Positions 14,906-22,590 of a stretch of DNA of 42,708 nt are shown piece by piece; position 1 is the stretch's first letter; every line of letters begins with the position of its first letter. This stretch comes from JABCPE02 sp963530295. Its GTDB lineage: Bacteria; Bacteroidota; Bacteroidia; Flavobacteriales; Weeksellaceae. The notes below the pieces were generated by a model, which was not told where the DNA came from, made no database searches, and saw only the letters and a program-made list of their open reading frames with translations. Position numbers and translations under genes: made by a program. Location: NCBI GenBank assembly GCA_963530295.1, contig CAUSCF010000017.1, forward strand, positions 1 through 42,708, written 5' to 3'.

Positions 14906-15510
14906 TACTGGTTCCGCCGTTTCGTGATGTAGAAAAACTACGAGAAACTACTCCTAAAAAAAACGAAACTCCCGCGCCGAAAACTCTTACAACAGAGGAA
15001 ATCACAAAACTAGAAGTAAAAAAAGCTGTCCAGCCAATAGGCAGAAATATAAAGGAATCTTCAGAATTTTCCATTAAAAAACATATGGAAAAGAAGGAGA
15101 AGGAAGATGAACTAAATCTTTTTTCTGAAACAGAAGAAAACCTTCCTGACCATCATTTCACGGAAACTGATCTGCAAACAGAATGGCGCGATTTTTTGCT
15201 GAAACTTGCCAAGGAAAATAGTTTTGTATTTAATGCCGTAAACTCTTTCATACCAAGAAAAGTAGGGGAGAATGAGATAGAAATCACCTATTCATCAGAA
15301 AGTGCCAAGAAAGAATTTACAGCGGTGGAGGGAGATTTTTTGCATCATTTTCAGCATAAGGTAAATAACTTTAAAGTAGAAATACATTACAAGCTGGATC
15401 CGTCTCTGAAAAAGGAAGTGGTTACGAAGCGAAAAATTTTTGATAAATTTGCTGAAATGAACCCAGTTTTGAGGGATTTGGAGGATTTGATGAAATTTGA
15501 TTTTACTTAA
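13823..15510 (+). CDS. dnaX: DNA polymerase III tau subunit, made by -1 recoding within dnaX
   Basis: This is the joined reading of two frames. Residues 1-358 are read in the first frame up to the A10 run (14888-14897); after a net -1 shift, the reading continues through AAG TTC TTA to TAA at 15508-15510. The result is 562 residues. Domains I-III form the AAA+ clamp-loader motor, and the extra 200 residues are a Lys/Pro/Thr-rich linker plus a C-terminal domain (LQTEWRDFLLKLAKEN, then an alternating EIEITYSSESAKKEF). In tau this region contacts polymerase and helicase. The -1 frame has a stop at 14887-14889, so it opens only at the A run. A one-base assembly deletion in the homopolymer would give the same picture. 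Confidence 0.8.
14888..14897 (+). promoter_or_regulatory. A10 slippery run, dnaX recoding site
   Basis: Ten consecutive A follow GAT and precede GTTCTTAA. The zero frame stops at 14903-14905 and the -1 frame has its last upstream stop at 14887-14889, so the 13-base window open in both frames is filled almost entirely by this run. Homopolymers of 9-10 A cause transcriptional slippage in Thermus dnaX, and A-AAA-AAG causes ribosomal frameshift in E. coli dnaX. A weak hairpin (GTTTC/GAAAC enclosing GTAG/CTAC, 14919-14948) lies downstream, but farther than typical stimulators. Confidence 0.7.
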
Positions 15511-15531
15511 AAAAAACTAAAAAATATTTTC

Positions 15532-16455
15532 TTGAAAAAAGGACTAATTATAAAATCAACAGGCAGCTGGTACCAAGTGCAGGAAATTGCAACAAACACC
15601 ATCTACGAGGCGAGAATACGAGGAAAATTTAAACTCCTGAAAACAAGGCTTACCAATCCGCTGGCGGTGGGAGATTTTGTGGAATTTGAGCTGGAAAGTT
15701 CTGATGTCGCATGGATTACGAAGATAGAACCGAGGAAAAATTATCTCATCCGAAAATCGGTCAATCTTTCCAAGGAAGCACACATTATCGCTTCTAATAT
15801 AGACACAGCGTGTTTTATTTTCACACTAAAATTCCCTGAAACTTCGCTCGGCTTTTTGGATCGTTTTTTGGTGTGCTGTGAGGCTTATAACATTCAGCCT
15901 TTGATTTTATTTAATAAAATAGATACGCTTAGTGCCGAAGAATTGGAACTTTTGGAAGACCTCCAGCAGCTTTATCAAAATATAGGTTATGAAACCCTGA
16001 AAATTTCTTCTGTTTCAGGAGAAAACATAGAAACCTTGAAAACCCTTTTGAAAGATAAAGTTTCGGTGTTTTTTGGCCACTCGGGAGGTGGAAAATCTAC
16101 TTTGGTCAATACGCTAGAACCGACACTTGATTTGAAAACAGGCGAAATATCAGAGGCGCACCTCAAAGGGAAACATACGACTACTTTTGCGCAGATGCAT
16201 TTTTGGAGTTTTGGCGGAAGTGTTATTGATACGCCAGGAGTGCGAGAGTTTGCGATGGTGGATATAGAAAAAGAGGAAATTCAGCATTTTTTTCCAGAGA
16301 TATTTGAGGAAGGGAAAAATTGTAAATTTCATAACTGTCTGCATATCAATGAACCAAAATGCTCTGTTATAGCTCAATTAGAGGGAGGAAAAATTTTGGA
16401 ATCGAGATATTTGACTTATTTAAAATTGATGGAAGAAGCAGAAGAAAATAACTAA
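15532..16455 (+). CDS. rsgA: Ribosome biogenesis GTPase RsgA (circularly permuted)
   Basis: This 307-residue GTPase assists late maturation of the 30S subunit. It has an N-terminal OB fold (1-70, ARIRGKFK), the permuted G domain in G4-G1-G3 order (NKID at 128-131, GHSGGGKS at 182-189, DTPG at 233-236), and a C-terminal zinc knuckle C264-x4-C269-x-H271-x5-C277. The P-loop reads GGG where most RsgA proteins have GVG. No ATG lies near the expected N-terminus, so translation starts at TTG 15532 (MKKGLIIKSTG). It is 21 bases after the dnaX tau stop and is probably cotranscribed with dnaX. Confidence 0.93.
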   Translation: MKKGLIIKSTGSWYQVQEIATNTIYEARIRGKFKLLKTRLTNPLAVGDFVEFELESSDVAWITKIEPRKNYLIRKSVNLSKEAHIIASNIDTACFIFTLKFPETSLGFLDRFLVCCEAYNIQPLILFNKIDTLSAEELELLEDLQQLYQNIGYETLKISSVSGENIETLKTLLKDKVSVFFGHSGGGKSTLVNTLEPTLDLKTGEISEAHLKGKHTTTFAQMHFWSFGGSVIDTPGVREFAMVDIEKEEIQHFFPEIFEEGKNCKFHNCLHINEPKCSVIAQLEGGKILESRYLTYLKLMEEAEENN

Positions 16456-16477
16456 TTATAAATTAAAATTTAAAAAA

Positions 16478-17164
16478 ATGAGATACACAGAAGGGCAATA
16501 CAAAGCAAAATTTGAAGAGACTGATTCAGTAGGTTGGGATGCTATAGATGAGGCATTGTTGAAGGTTTATCCAGAGCAGGAACCTCGCCATTATGGACCT
16601 GTTTTAAAATTTATGCTCGGAGGGGAAGATCCGCTTGATGGTATTAGTATTTATGATAATGAGGAGCAAATTTTTCATCGGCATATAGTGTCATACGGGA
16701 TGAGCGACTTATATTACTCGCCTGAAAGTGCTGAAAATGAATTTAGTGGATGGGGCTTTGAGTTTACTTTTCGTGTGGTCCCTTTTGAGAATGATAAGGA
16801 TTCGGATGGAGCTAAACACGAGCCTTATTGGGCGATGAATGTGATGCAGAATTTGGCTCGCTATGTATTTGAAAGCAAAAAATGGTTTGAAGCCTATCAT
16901 TTCATTCCTGCCAATGGGCCTATTCGCTTGGAGTGTGATACTAAATTGGTAGGAATGGTATTTGCGCCAGACCCACAGCTTGGCACGATAGAAACGCCTA
17001 ATGGAGAGGTTGCCTTTTTGCAGATGGTGGGCATTACTCAAGAGGAATTGGACTGGCTTTGGGAAGACCCGAAAACCAGCAGAGTAGAGGAACTTGTCAA
17101 TAAAATGAGAGAAGATAATCTGATGCTCATCACAGATTTAAAAAGGGAAAAATCATATGTTTGA
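16478..17164 (+). CDS. Suppressor-of-fused (SUFU) domain protein
   Basis: The 228-residue protein matches the bacterial SUFU-domain family. It has the N-terminal YGPVLKFMLGGEDPLDGISIY block, SYGMSDLYYSPES, the central SGWGFEFTFRVV strand motif, then WAMNVMQNLARYVFESKKWF and VGMVFAPDPQLGTIETPNG, which end the single domain. Bacterial SUFU proteins have been proposed from comparative genomics to act as immunity proteins against polymorphic toxins, while the animal homologue regulates Hedgehog signalling. No toxin gene sits next to this copy; it lies 22 bases behind rsgA and before the sulfate operon. Its role here is unknown. Confidence 0.88.
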   Translation: MRYTEGQYKAKFEETDSVGWDAIDEALLKVYPEQEPRHYGPVLKFMLGGEDPLDGISIYDNEEQIFHRHIVSYGMSDLYYSPESAENEFSGWGFEFTFRVVPFENDKDSDGAKHEPYWAMNVMQNLARYVFESKKWFEAYHFIPANGPIRLECDTKLVGMVFAPDPQLGTIETPNGEVAFLQMVGITQEELDWLWEDPKTSRVEELVNKMREDNLMLITDLKREKSYV

Positions 17165-17197
17165 TTTAATTTGTCAGACTAATAATTTTTTGCTATC

Positions 17198-17230
17198 TTG
17201 GGGCGTTATCTATAAAGTTTTTTAATTTTG
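17198..17230 (+). promoter_or_regulatory. Promoter of the sulfate-assimilation operon
   Basis: TTG (17198-17200) and TAATTTTG (17223-17230) are 22 bases apart, near the Bacteroidota consensus. The box ends 12 bases before the first in-frame ATG at 17243. No obvious repressor palindrome is visible around it. Confidence 0.5.
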
Positions 17231-17242
17231 CATGATAAATAA

Positions 17243-17956
17243 ATGTTTATGAAGGTAGAAGAATTATCCAATATATTACCACAGTTACCCATAGAAGAGG
17301 CTTTGGCTTTGTTGGTTGAAAAATTTCCTAAAAAAGTAGTTTTTTCTACGAGTTTTGGGATGGAAGACCAGATAATCACAGATTATATTTTTAAGAATAA
17401 TCTTCCGATAGATATTTTCACAATAGATACAGGGCGAATGTTCTACGAAACCTATGACACTTGGGTAAATACCAATGAAAAATACAATGTGCTCATTCCA
17501 GCTTATTATGCTGATAATCACAGAATAGAGGAGTATGTGAGAAAGCACGGAGTTAATGGATTTTACAAATCTGTAGAGCTGAGAAAAGAGCATGATTACA
17601 TAAAAAAGGTGGAGCCTCTGAAAAGGGCTTTGGAAGGATATGATGTTTGGATTACGGGAATCAGAGCGGAGCAGTCTCCACACAGACAGCAGATGCCGAT
17701 GGTGGAATGGGATGAAGGGAATAAAATCATCAAGTTTCATCCTCTATTGCATTGGAAAACGGGAGAACTTTTACCATTTTTGAAAGAGCATAAAATTCCT
17801 TACAACCCGCTCCATGAGCAGGGCTATGTAAGTATAGGTGACCAGCCGATGACACGCCCAATAAAAGAAGGAGAAGATATCCGTGCAGGACGCTGGTGGT
17901 GGGAGAATGAAGAGAAAAAAGAGTGCGGACTGCACTGGAATGAAGATAAAGAGTAA
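17243..17956 (+). CDS. cysH: Phosphoadenylyl-sulfate (PAPS/APS) reductase
   Basis: This 237-residue cytosolic enzyme reduces activated sulfate to sulfite with thioredoxin. Recognisable are STSFGMEDQII (35-45, PP-loop-like), IDTGRMFYETYDTW (61-74), KKVEPLKRAL (121-130), GYVSIGDQPMTRP (194-206) and the catalytic ECGLHWN (C228). Fe-S type APS reductases have CC before the KVEPL block and C-x2-C in the second; here these are HD (117-118) and D200/M203. C228 is the only cysteine in the whole protein, so it cannot hold a [4Fe-4S] cluster by the known mode. This suggests PAPS preference. An alternative start is the ATG at 17249. Confidence 0.93.
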   Translation: MFMKVEELSNILPQLPIEEALALLVEKFPKKVVFSTSFGMEDQIITDYIFKNNLPIDIFTIDTGRMFYETYDTWVNTNEKYNVLIPAYYADNHRIEEYVRKHGVNGFYKSVELRKEHDYIKKVEPLKRALEGYDVWITGIRAEQSPHRQQMPMVEWDEGNKIIKFHPLLHWKTGELLPFLKEHKIPYNPLHEQGYVSIGDQPMTRPIKEGEDIRAGRWWWENEEKKECGLHWNEDKE

Positions 17957-17962
17957 ATCCTA

Positions 17963-18328
17963 ATGAGCGAAATAGTCATCAAATGTGCAGAATGTGGAAT
18001 CATTTTAACACCTTGTTTAAAGGAGTTGCCAAAGGATTTTGTTTGCAGTTTGGAAGATGAGACAGACTATTTACCGCGAGGATTTTATAAAAAGAATGAT
18101 GGTGTGGATTGGAATATGGATATAGGACAAATCATTATCAATAAGAATGATTTGGTTAATTCCATTTATCATACTAAAAATAGCCTGAGTGGCTGCTGTG
18201 GATTGGATGGCTCTAAGGTTAATAGAATGTGTGCGAATGGGCATGAAATAGCCACGGAATATTCGGATTGCTGGATGCCTTGGGCTGTTGTTTTTGAAAC
18301 TGAAAGAATAGAAATAGAATATAAATAA
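17963..18328 (+). CDS. Cysteine-rich small protein of unknown function, in the cys operon
   Basis: The 121-residue protein has a zinc-ribbon look: IKCAECGIILTPCLK near the N-terminus (CxxC with a third Cys), then a GCCGLDG motif, NRMCANGHEIATE and SDCWMPW toward the C-terminus. It contains eight cysteines in all, which is enough for one or two metal sites. The second half resembles a family of uncharacterised bacterial proteins with the CCGLDG...CxNGxEIATExSDCWMPH layout. It lies 6 bases after cysH and 19 bases before cysD, so it is within the operon. No sulfate-pathway role is known to me; a cargo gene with an unrelated role is equally possible. Confidence 0.7.
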   Translation: MSEIVIKCAECGIILTPCLKELPKDFVCSLEDETDYLPRGFYKKNDGVDWNMDIGQIIINKNDLVNSIYHTKNSLSGCCGLDGSKVNRMCANGHEIATEYSDCWMPWAVVFETERIEIEYK

Positions 18329-18347
18329 AATTATTATAGAGATTAAA

Positions 18348-19259
18348 ATGAATAAAGATAGGACTTTAGATTATCTCGACCAGTTGGAATCTGAGTCGAT
18401 TCATATATTTCGTGAAGTGGCAGGGCAGTTTGAGAAACCTGCATTGCTGTTTAGTGGAGGCAAGGACTCTATAGTCTTGGTACATTTGGCTTTGAAGGCT
18501 TTTCGTCCGTGCAAATTTCCATTTCCGCTGGTGCATATTGACACAGGACATAATTTCCCTGAAGCACTTGAATTTCGTGATAATTTAGTAAAGAAATTAG
18601 GCGAGAAACTCATTGTCAGAAAAGTAGAAGATACGATAAAAAGCAAAGGACTTACCGAGCCAAAAGGAAAATTTGCCAGCAGAAATGCATTGCAGAGTTA
18701 TACGCTTTTGGACACGATAGAAGAATTTGAGTTTGATGCTTGTATCGGTGGAGCGCGCCGTGATGAGGAAAAAGCCCGTGCAAAGGAAAGAATTTTCTCT
18801 GTTCGAGATGATTTCGGAGGCTGGGATCCAAAACTTCAGCGCCCAGAATTATGGCATACTTATAACGGAAAAATCCACAAAGGAGAAAATGTGCGTGTTT
18901 TCCCTATCAGCAACTGGACAGAGCTGGATGTTTGGAACTACATTCGCCGAGAAAAAATAGAACTTCCTTCTGTTTATTTCTCTCACGAAAGAGAAGTGAT
19001 AGACCACCAAGGACAGCTGATAGCAGTTTCTCCATACATCCAAATTGATGAAAATGATGTGATTTTGAAGAAGAAAGTTCGCTATCGTACTGTGGGAGAT
19101 ATGACTTGTACTGCGGCGGTGGAGTCTGAGGCTTACATCATAGATGATATTATCAACGAAATCACAGCCACTCGTACCAGTGAGAGGGGAGAAACGCGTA
19201 TTGATGATAAAATATCAGAAGCGGCAATGGAGGACAGAAAGAAAAACGGGTATTTTTAA
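18348..19259 (+). CDS. cysD: Sulfate adenylyltransferase subunit 2
   Basis: This 303-residue ATP sulfurylase small subunit forms adenylyl sulfate from ATP and sulfate with CysN. The PP-loop LLFSGGKDSIVLVHLA is at about residues 33-48, followed by FPLVHIDTGHNFPEALEFRD, GGARRDEEKARAKERIFS (about 134-151), and the C-terminal RYRTVGDMTCTAAVES and TATRTSERGETRIDDK blocks. Length and motifs are complete. It is followed by cysN 20 bases downstream. Confidence 0.97.
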   Translation: MNKDRTLDYLDQLESESIHIFREVAGQFEKPALLFSGGKDSIVLVHLALKAFRPCKFPFPLVHIDTGHNFPEALEFRDNLVKKLGEKLIVRKVEDTIKSKGLTEPKGKFASRNALQSYTLLDTIEEFEFDACIGGARRDEEKARAKERIFSVRDDFGGWDPKLQRPELWHTYNGKIHKGENVRVFPISNWTELDVWNYIRREKIELPSVYFSHEREVIDHQGQLIAVSPYIQIDENDVILKKKVRYRTVGDMTCTAAVESEAYIIDDIINEITATRTSERGETRIDDKISEAAMEDRKKNGYF

Positions 19260-19279
19260 CTTTTTTGGATTTAATTAAA

Positions 19280-20521
19280 ATGGATATATTAAGATTTTTA
19301 ACGGCAGGAAGTGTAGATGATGGAAAGAGTACCCTCATCGGAAGACTTCTCTACGACAGCAAAAATATACTAGTAGACCAGCTGGAAGCCATCGAAAGAA
19401 GCACCAAAAATCGTGAGGATGGAGAGGTAGATTTAGCTCTTTTGACCGATGGACTTCGTGCAGAAAGAGAGCAGGGAATAACCATAGATGTGGCGTATAA
19501 ATATTTCTCTACACCGAAGAGAAAATTCATCATCGCTGATGCCCCAGGGCATATCCAGTACACGCGAAACATGGTGACAGGAGCGTCCAATGCAGACTTG
19601 ATTATCATCTTGGTGGATGCTAGAAACGGCGTGATAGAGCAGACGAAAAGACACTCAATCATTGCTTCACTCTTGAACATTCCGCATGTGGTGGTGGCGA
19701 TAAATAAAATGGACTTGGTGGATTATTCCGAAGAGAAGTTCAACGAGATTGTAAAAGAATACGAAAAAGTTGCCAATTCATTAGCTTTAAAGGATGTTAA
19801 ATTCATTCCTATCAGCGCGAAAGATGGTGACAATGTAGTAGATAAGTCCGAAAAAATGCCTTGGTATAAAGGTTCTACGCTGCTAAATCTTTTGGAAACA
19901 GTAGAGCTTCAGACATCCCTAAATCATGTGAATGGAAGATTTCCAGTGCAGCTGGTTCTTCGTCCGCAAGTGGATGAGCTTCATGATTACAGAGGCTATG
20001 CAGGAAAGGTGGAAAGTGGAGTTTTCGCAGTGAATGACAAGGTAAAAATCTACCCATCTAATATAGAAACTACCATAAAAGTTATAGAAGTCGGCGGGAA
20101 AGAAGTTCAGGAATGCTTTGCTCCACAGAGTGCCGTGCTTCATTTGGCGGATGATATAGACATTAGCCGAGGAGATCTGATAGCGAAGGAAGATAGTTTG
20201 CTGAAAACTGGACAAGACATCGAGGCGCTTGTGTGCTGGATGGATGAAAAACCTTTGACTATCGGGACTAAATACCTGCTTCAGCATAACAGCAAAACCG
20301 TAATCGCTATGGTGAAGGAAATCCGATACCGACTGGATGTAAATACCCTTGAAAAGGAGATGAGCCCAGCCAATGCAGGGCTGAACGAGGTAGTAGAAGT
20401 TCTATTGAAAACCTCTGCGCCGCTGAGCTACGACAGCTATCAAAGCATCCGCGAAAATGGAAGTGCTATCTTGATAGACCAGACTAGTTTTGTGACGGTG
20501 GGAGCAGTTCTGTTTAAATAA
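19280..20521 (+). CDS. cysN: Sulfate adenylyltransferase subunit 1 (GTPase), without CysC domain
   Basis: This 413-residue GTPase is the large ATP sulfurylase subunit; GTP hydrolysis drives APS formation with CysD. It has the elongation-factor G motifs: G1 GSVDDGKS (10-17), G3 DAPGH (87-91) and G4 NKMD (142-145), followed by two beta-barrel domains. It ends at about residue 413, so no APS-kinase (CysC) domain is fused, unlike many NodQ-type proteins. A longer frame starting at TTG 19265 is possible, but the ATG at 19280 gives the standard N-terminus MDILRFLTAGSVDDG. It is the last gene of the operon and ends at a strong terminator. Confidence 0.96.
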   Translation: MDILRFLTAGSVDDGKSTLIGRLLYDSKNILVDQLEAIERSTKNREDGEVDLALLTDGLRAEREQGITIDVAYKYFSTPKRKFIIADAPGHIQYTRNMVTGASNADLIIILVDARNGVIEQTKRHSIIASLLNIPHVVVAINKMDLVDYSEEKFNEIVKEYEKVANSLALKDVKFIPISAKDGDNVVDKSEKMPWYKGSTLLNLLETVELQTSLNHVNGRFPVQLVLRPQVDELHDYRGYAGKVESGVFAVNDKVKIYPSNIETTIKVIEVGGKEVQECFAPQSAVLHLADDIDISRGDLIAKEDSLLKTGQDIEALVCWMDEKPLTIGTKYLLQHNSKTVIAMVKEIRYRLDVNTLEKEMSPANAGLNEVVEVLLKTSAPLSYDSYQSIRENGSAILIDQTSFVTVGAVLFK

Positions 20522-20539
20522 AATAGTTCAAATCAGATA

Positions 20540-20575
20540 AAATAAATCCTCTTCATACGAAGAGGATTTATTTTT
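20540..20575. terminator. Strong bidirectional terminator between cysN and lptC
   Basis: A perfect 15-pair stem (left arm 20540-20554, right arm 20559-20573) has a 4-base ATAC loop and T runs on both strands. It serves both converging transcripts. Confidence 0.92.
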
Positions 20576-20591
20576 AATTTTTATGAAAAGC

Positions 20592-21176
20592 CTATTTGTC
20601 AGGCATTTTTTTTGGGTTGATTTCTCCTGAGTTGTTGTAGAAAGTATATTCTGTAAAATCATCTTTGGCAACCATTCCGTTCGCTGCCACAAAGACATTC
20701 CCTTCTTTATCAGAAATAAAAACTGAATCTTTGGTGTACATCTGTTTATTTCTCTTGTCCCAGTAGATGGATTTCATCACGAAAGTCTGTCCCTCGCTAT
20801 TGGTCACTTTCACTCCGCCTTTGGCTTCATAATATTCTTTTTTTTCTATGAATTTGGCATAATTGGCTTTCAGAGTTCCAGGAATATCAGGATTTTTTTT
20901 GTCATAAAATTCAAGATAAATCCCTTTTTTTGCTTCTATATATGGTGTGTCTATGAACTCATATTCCTCTAAAATAGGCGCTTTGAATCTGATTTTGACA
21001 AAACCAGAATCTTTCTGTAGAATGTTTGAATTATAAATAACTCTGGAAGGGAAATTTTTATTCTTGTCTCTATTGACCTCCGTAAGGTCTTCTTCACAAG
21101 AATGCAAAACAAAAAATATAGCTACGGAAAAAACAGCAACTATATTTTTTTTGTATTTATTTATTTGAAATTTCAT
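20592..21176 (-). CDS. lptC: LPS export periplasmic protein LptC
   Basis: The 194-residue protein fits LptC, the single-membrane-pass periplasmic bridge that carries LPS from the LptB2FG pump to LptA. An N-terminal hydrophobic segment (11-26) ends in LHSC, so Cys27 may be lipidated instead of the protein keeping a TM anchor. The mature part has the beta-jellyroll repeats typical of the family: YIEAKKGIYLEFYD, ANYAKFIEKKEYYEAKGGVKVTN, IYWDKRNKQMYTKDSVFI and FVAANGMVAKDDFTEYTF. It is the second gene of a minus-strand pair with the outer-membrane barrel, 12 bases apart. Confidence 0.85.
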   Translation of the reverse strand: MKFQINKYKKNIVAVFSVAIFFVLHSCEEDLTEVNRDKNKNFPSRVIYNSNILQKDSGFVKIRFKAPILEEYEFIDTPYIEAKKGIYLEFYDKKNPDIPGTLKANYAKFIEKKEYYEAKGGVKVTNSEGQTFVMKSIYWDKRNKQMYTKDSVFISDKEGNVFVAANGMVAKDDFTEYTFYNNSGEINPKKMPDK

Positions 21177-21188
21177 AAAAAGAAAAAA

Positions 21189-22466
21189 CTAGTCAAAGTA
21201 TTGTTTTTCAAACCATTTGTTGGCAAAGTTTATACCAATGGTGAAATTTAAGAAATTTTCTCTGATTAAATTATTTTGAACCGTTCCTCTTTGTCCTAAT
21301 TCAATACCTAAATCCAAAGTGCTAAGTCTGGTAACATTGCTTTTTTGGAAAGGTAAAGATGCTCCGAATGAAAGCCCATATTGGTTGATATTCGTGCCTT
21401 GTACATTCAGATGACCTTTTTCATAGAAAGCCCCATAACGGTAGGTAACTCTTGAAAAATAATTTCTAAAATTATTGTAGTTAGGAAGATACCAGCCCCC
21501 TACAGATACTCTGTAAGCATTGTCATAGCTGTAAGATAGATAGCGTAGAGACTCTGCATTTTTCCCGCTTTTGTAGTCAAACTGACCAGACACAAACCAT
21601 TTAGCATCGTGCCCAAATCCTACACCGAGGGATAATTTCTGCGGAATAGTATTGCTTGTGTTTTTGGATTCTTGTGCTACAATATCTTCATTAGACTTAG
21701 TAGTCCCATTTAGATAATAGGTGCTGTTTGTGTAAGTTGATTTAAAATCCGAAGTGTTTCCAAAAGTATAAGAAGCCCCAAGAGTCAGCTTTTTATTGTT
21801 TTTAAGTTTTTTCTGATAAACAGAACCTAATGTAAAATTAAAACTTGTAACACTTGATTCATTTTCTATATTGTTTACTAAAGTAGTGTTTTCATAGGCA
21901 GTTTCTTGTACATCAGAAATTCTCCCAAAATATAGATTGTTGGACAAACCTACTGAAAAACTAGGTGTAATGGAATATCCCACCCCAAGCTGAACAAGAT
22001 TGATACCGCCTTCACCATGGAAATTCTGAACACCAGCAGTTCCATCTGGCAGAGATGTACTCTGTGTAACGCTGTAATCTTTTGAACTATATGGCTGATA
22101 TCCTATCCCTAATTTTACCTTTTTAGAAAGAGGAAAAGCTAAGGAAATTCCTGAAAGATAGGAGGAATGTTTACCATATTTATTTCCATTATATCCAGAT
22201 TTAAAATATTGGTTTTCGTTAGTCCCATGAAATCTTAGGGAAGTGATTTCCAAATTCTGGTTTGCTGCAGGGTTTTGAAAATTAAATTGATTGTTAAAAT
22301 CCCAAACATAAGCAGCAGAAATCCCGCCCATAGAACGAGTTTCCACAGAGTTATCATATTTGATATCTCCGATTCCGTAAGCTGCATAAGGAGAGTTTCC
22401 GATATTCTGAGCTGCTGCATGTGAACCTAATGCTGCCACAAAAATTGAAACGACAATTTTATTCAT
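21189..22466 (-). CDS. Outer-membrane beta-barrel protein of unknown substrate
   Basis: The 425-residue protein has a signal peptide (MNKIVVSIFVAALGSHAAAQ) with cleavage likely after AAAQ. It is then almost wholly amphipathic strands with aromatic ends: YAAYGIGDI, RSMGGISAAY, LSGISLAFPL, LGIGYQPYSS, LVQLGVGYSI, LGVGFGHDAKWFVSGQFDY, RVSVGGWYLP, YRYGAFYEKG and ending FTIGINFANKWF, a typical C-terminal barrel strand. The early SMGG segment recalls FadL/PorV-like barrels of Bacteroidota. It is directly upstream of lptC, an arrangement I recall in other flavobacteria, which hints at an envelope role. No specific transported substrate can be named. Confidence 0.78.
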   Translation of the reverse strand: MNKIVVSIFVAALGSHAAAQNIGNSPYAAYGIGDIKYDNSVETRSMGGISAAYVWDFNNQFNFQNPAANQNLEITSLRFHGTNENQYFKSGYNGNKYGKHSSYLSGISLAFPLSKKVKLGIGYQPYSSKDYSVTQSTSLPDGTAGVQNFHGEGGINLVQLGVGYSITPSFSVGLSNNLYFGRISDVQETAYENTTLVNNIENESSVTSFNFTLGSVYQKKLKNNKKLTLGASYTFGNTSDFKSTYTNSTYYLNGTTKSNEDIVAQESKNTSNTIPQKLSLGVGFGHDAKWFVSGQFDYKSGKNAESLRYLSYSYDNAYRVSVGGWYLPNYNNFRNYFSRVTYRYGAFYEKGHLNVQGTNINQYGLSFGASLPFQKSNVTRLSTLDLGIELGQRGTVQNNLIRENFLNFTIGINFANKWFEKQYFD

Positions 22467-22578
22467 TCTTTATTTTTAAAATATTGCAAATATCTTAATT
22501 AATAATGAAACTCAAAAATTTATTTAATGTTAAAATATGTTATTTCTGTTAAAATAGAAAAATTTTCTCCAAAAACAC

Positions 22579-22586
22579 TATCTTTG
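22579..22586 (+). promoter_or_regulatory. -7 box (TATCTTTG) abutting holB, leaderless arrangement
   Basis: An exact TAnnTTTG match ends 4 bases before the holB ATG at 22591. This is the same spacing as at dnaX. I see no TTG at the ideal upstream distance. Confidence 0.55.
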
Positions 22587-22590
22587 GGCT

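Noticed and set aside
14919..14948. A frameshift-stimulating stem-loop downstream of the dnaX A-run
   Set aside because: The pairing (GTTTC/GAAAC with an inner GTAG/CTAC) is weak and begins about 21 bases after the run instead of 5-9, so I do not call it a functional stimulator.
15085..15510. A separate 141-residue gene starting at ATG 15085
   Set aside because: The frame stays open upstream to the dnaX A10 run and its sequence fits the tau tail, so it is better read as the shifted end of dnaX.
17232..17252. A short upstream ORF before cysH
   Set aside because: It spans only a few codons right after the promoter box and overlaps the cysH start; nothing shows that it acts as an attenuator.
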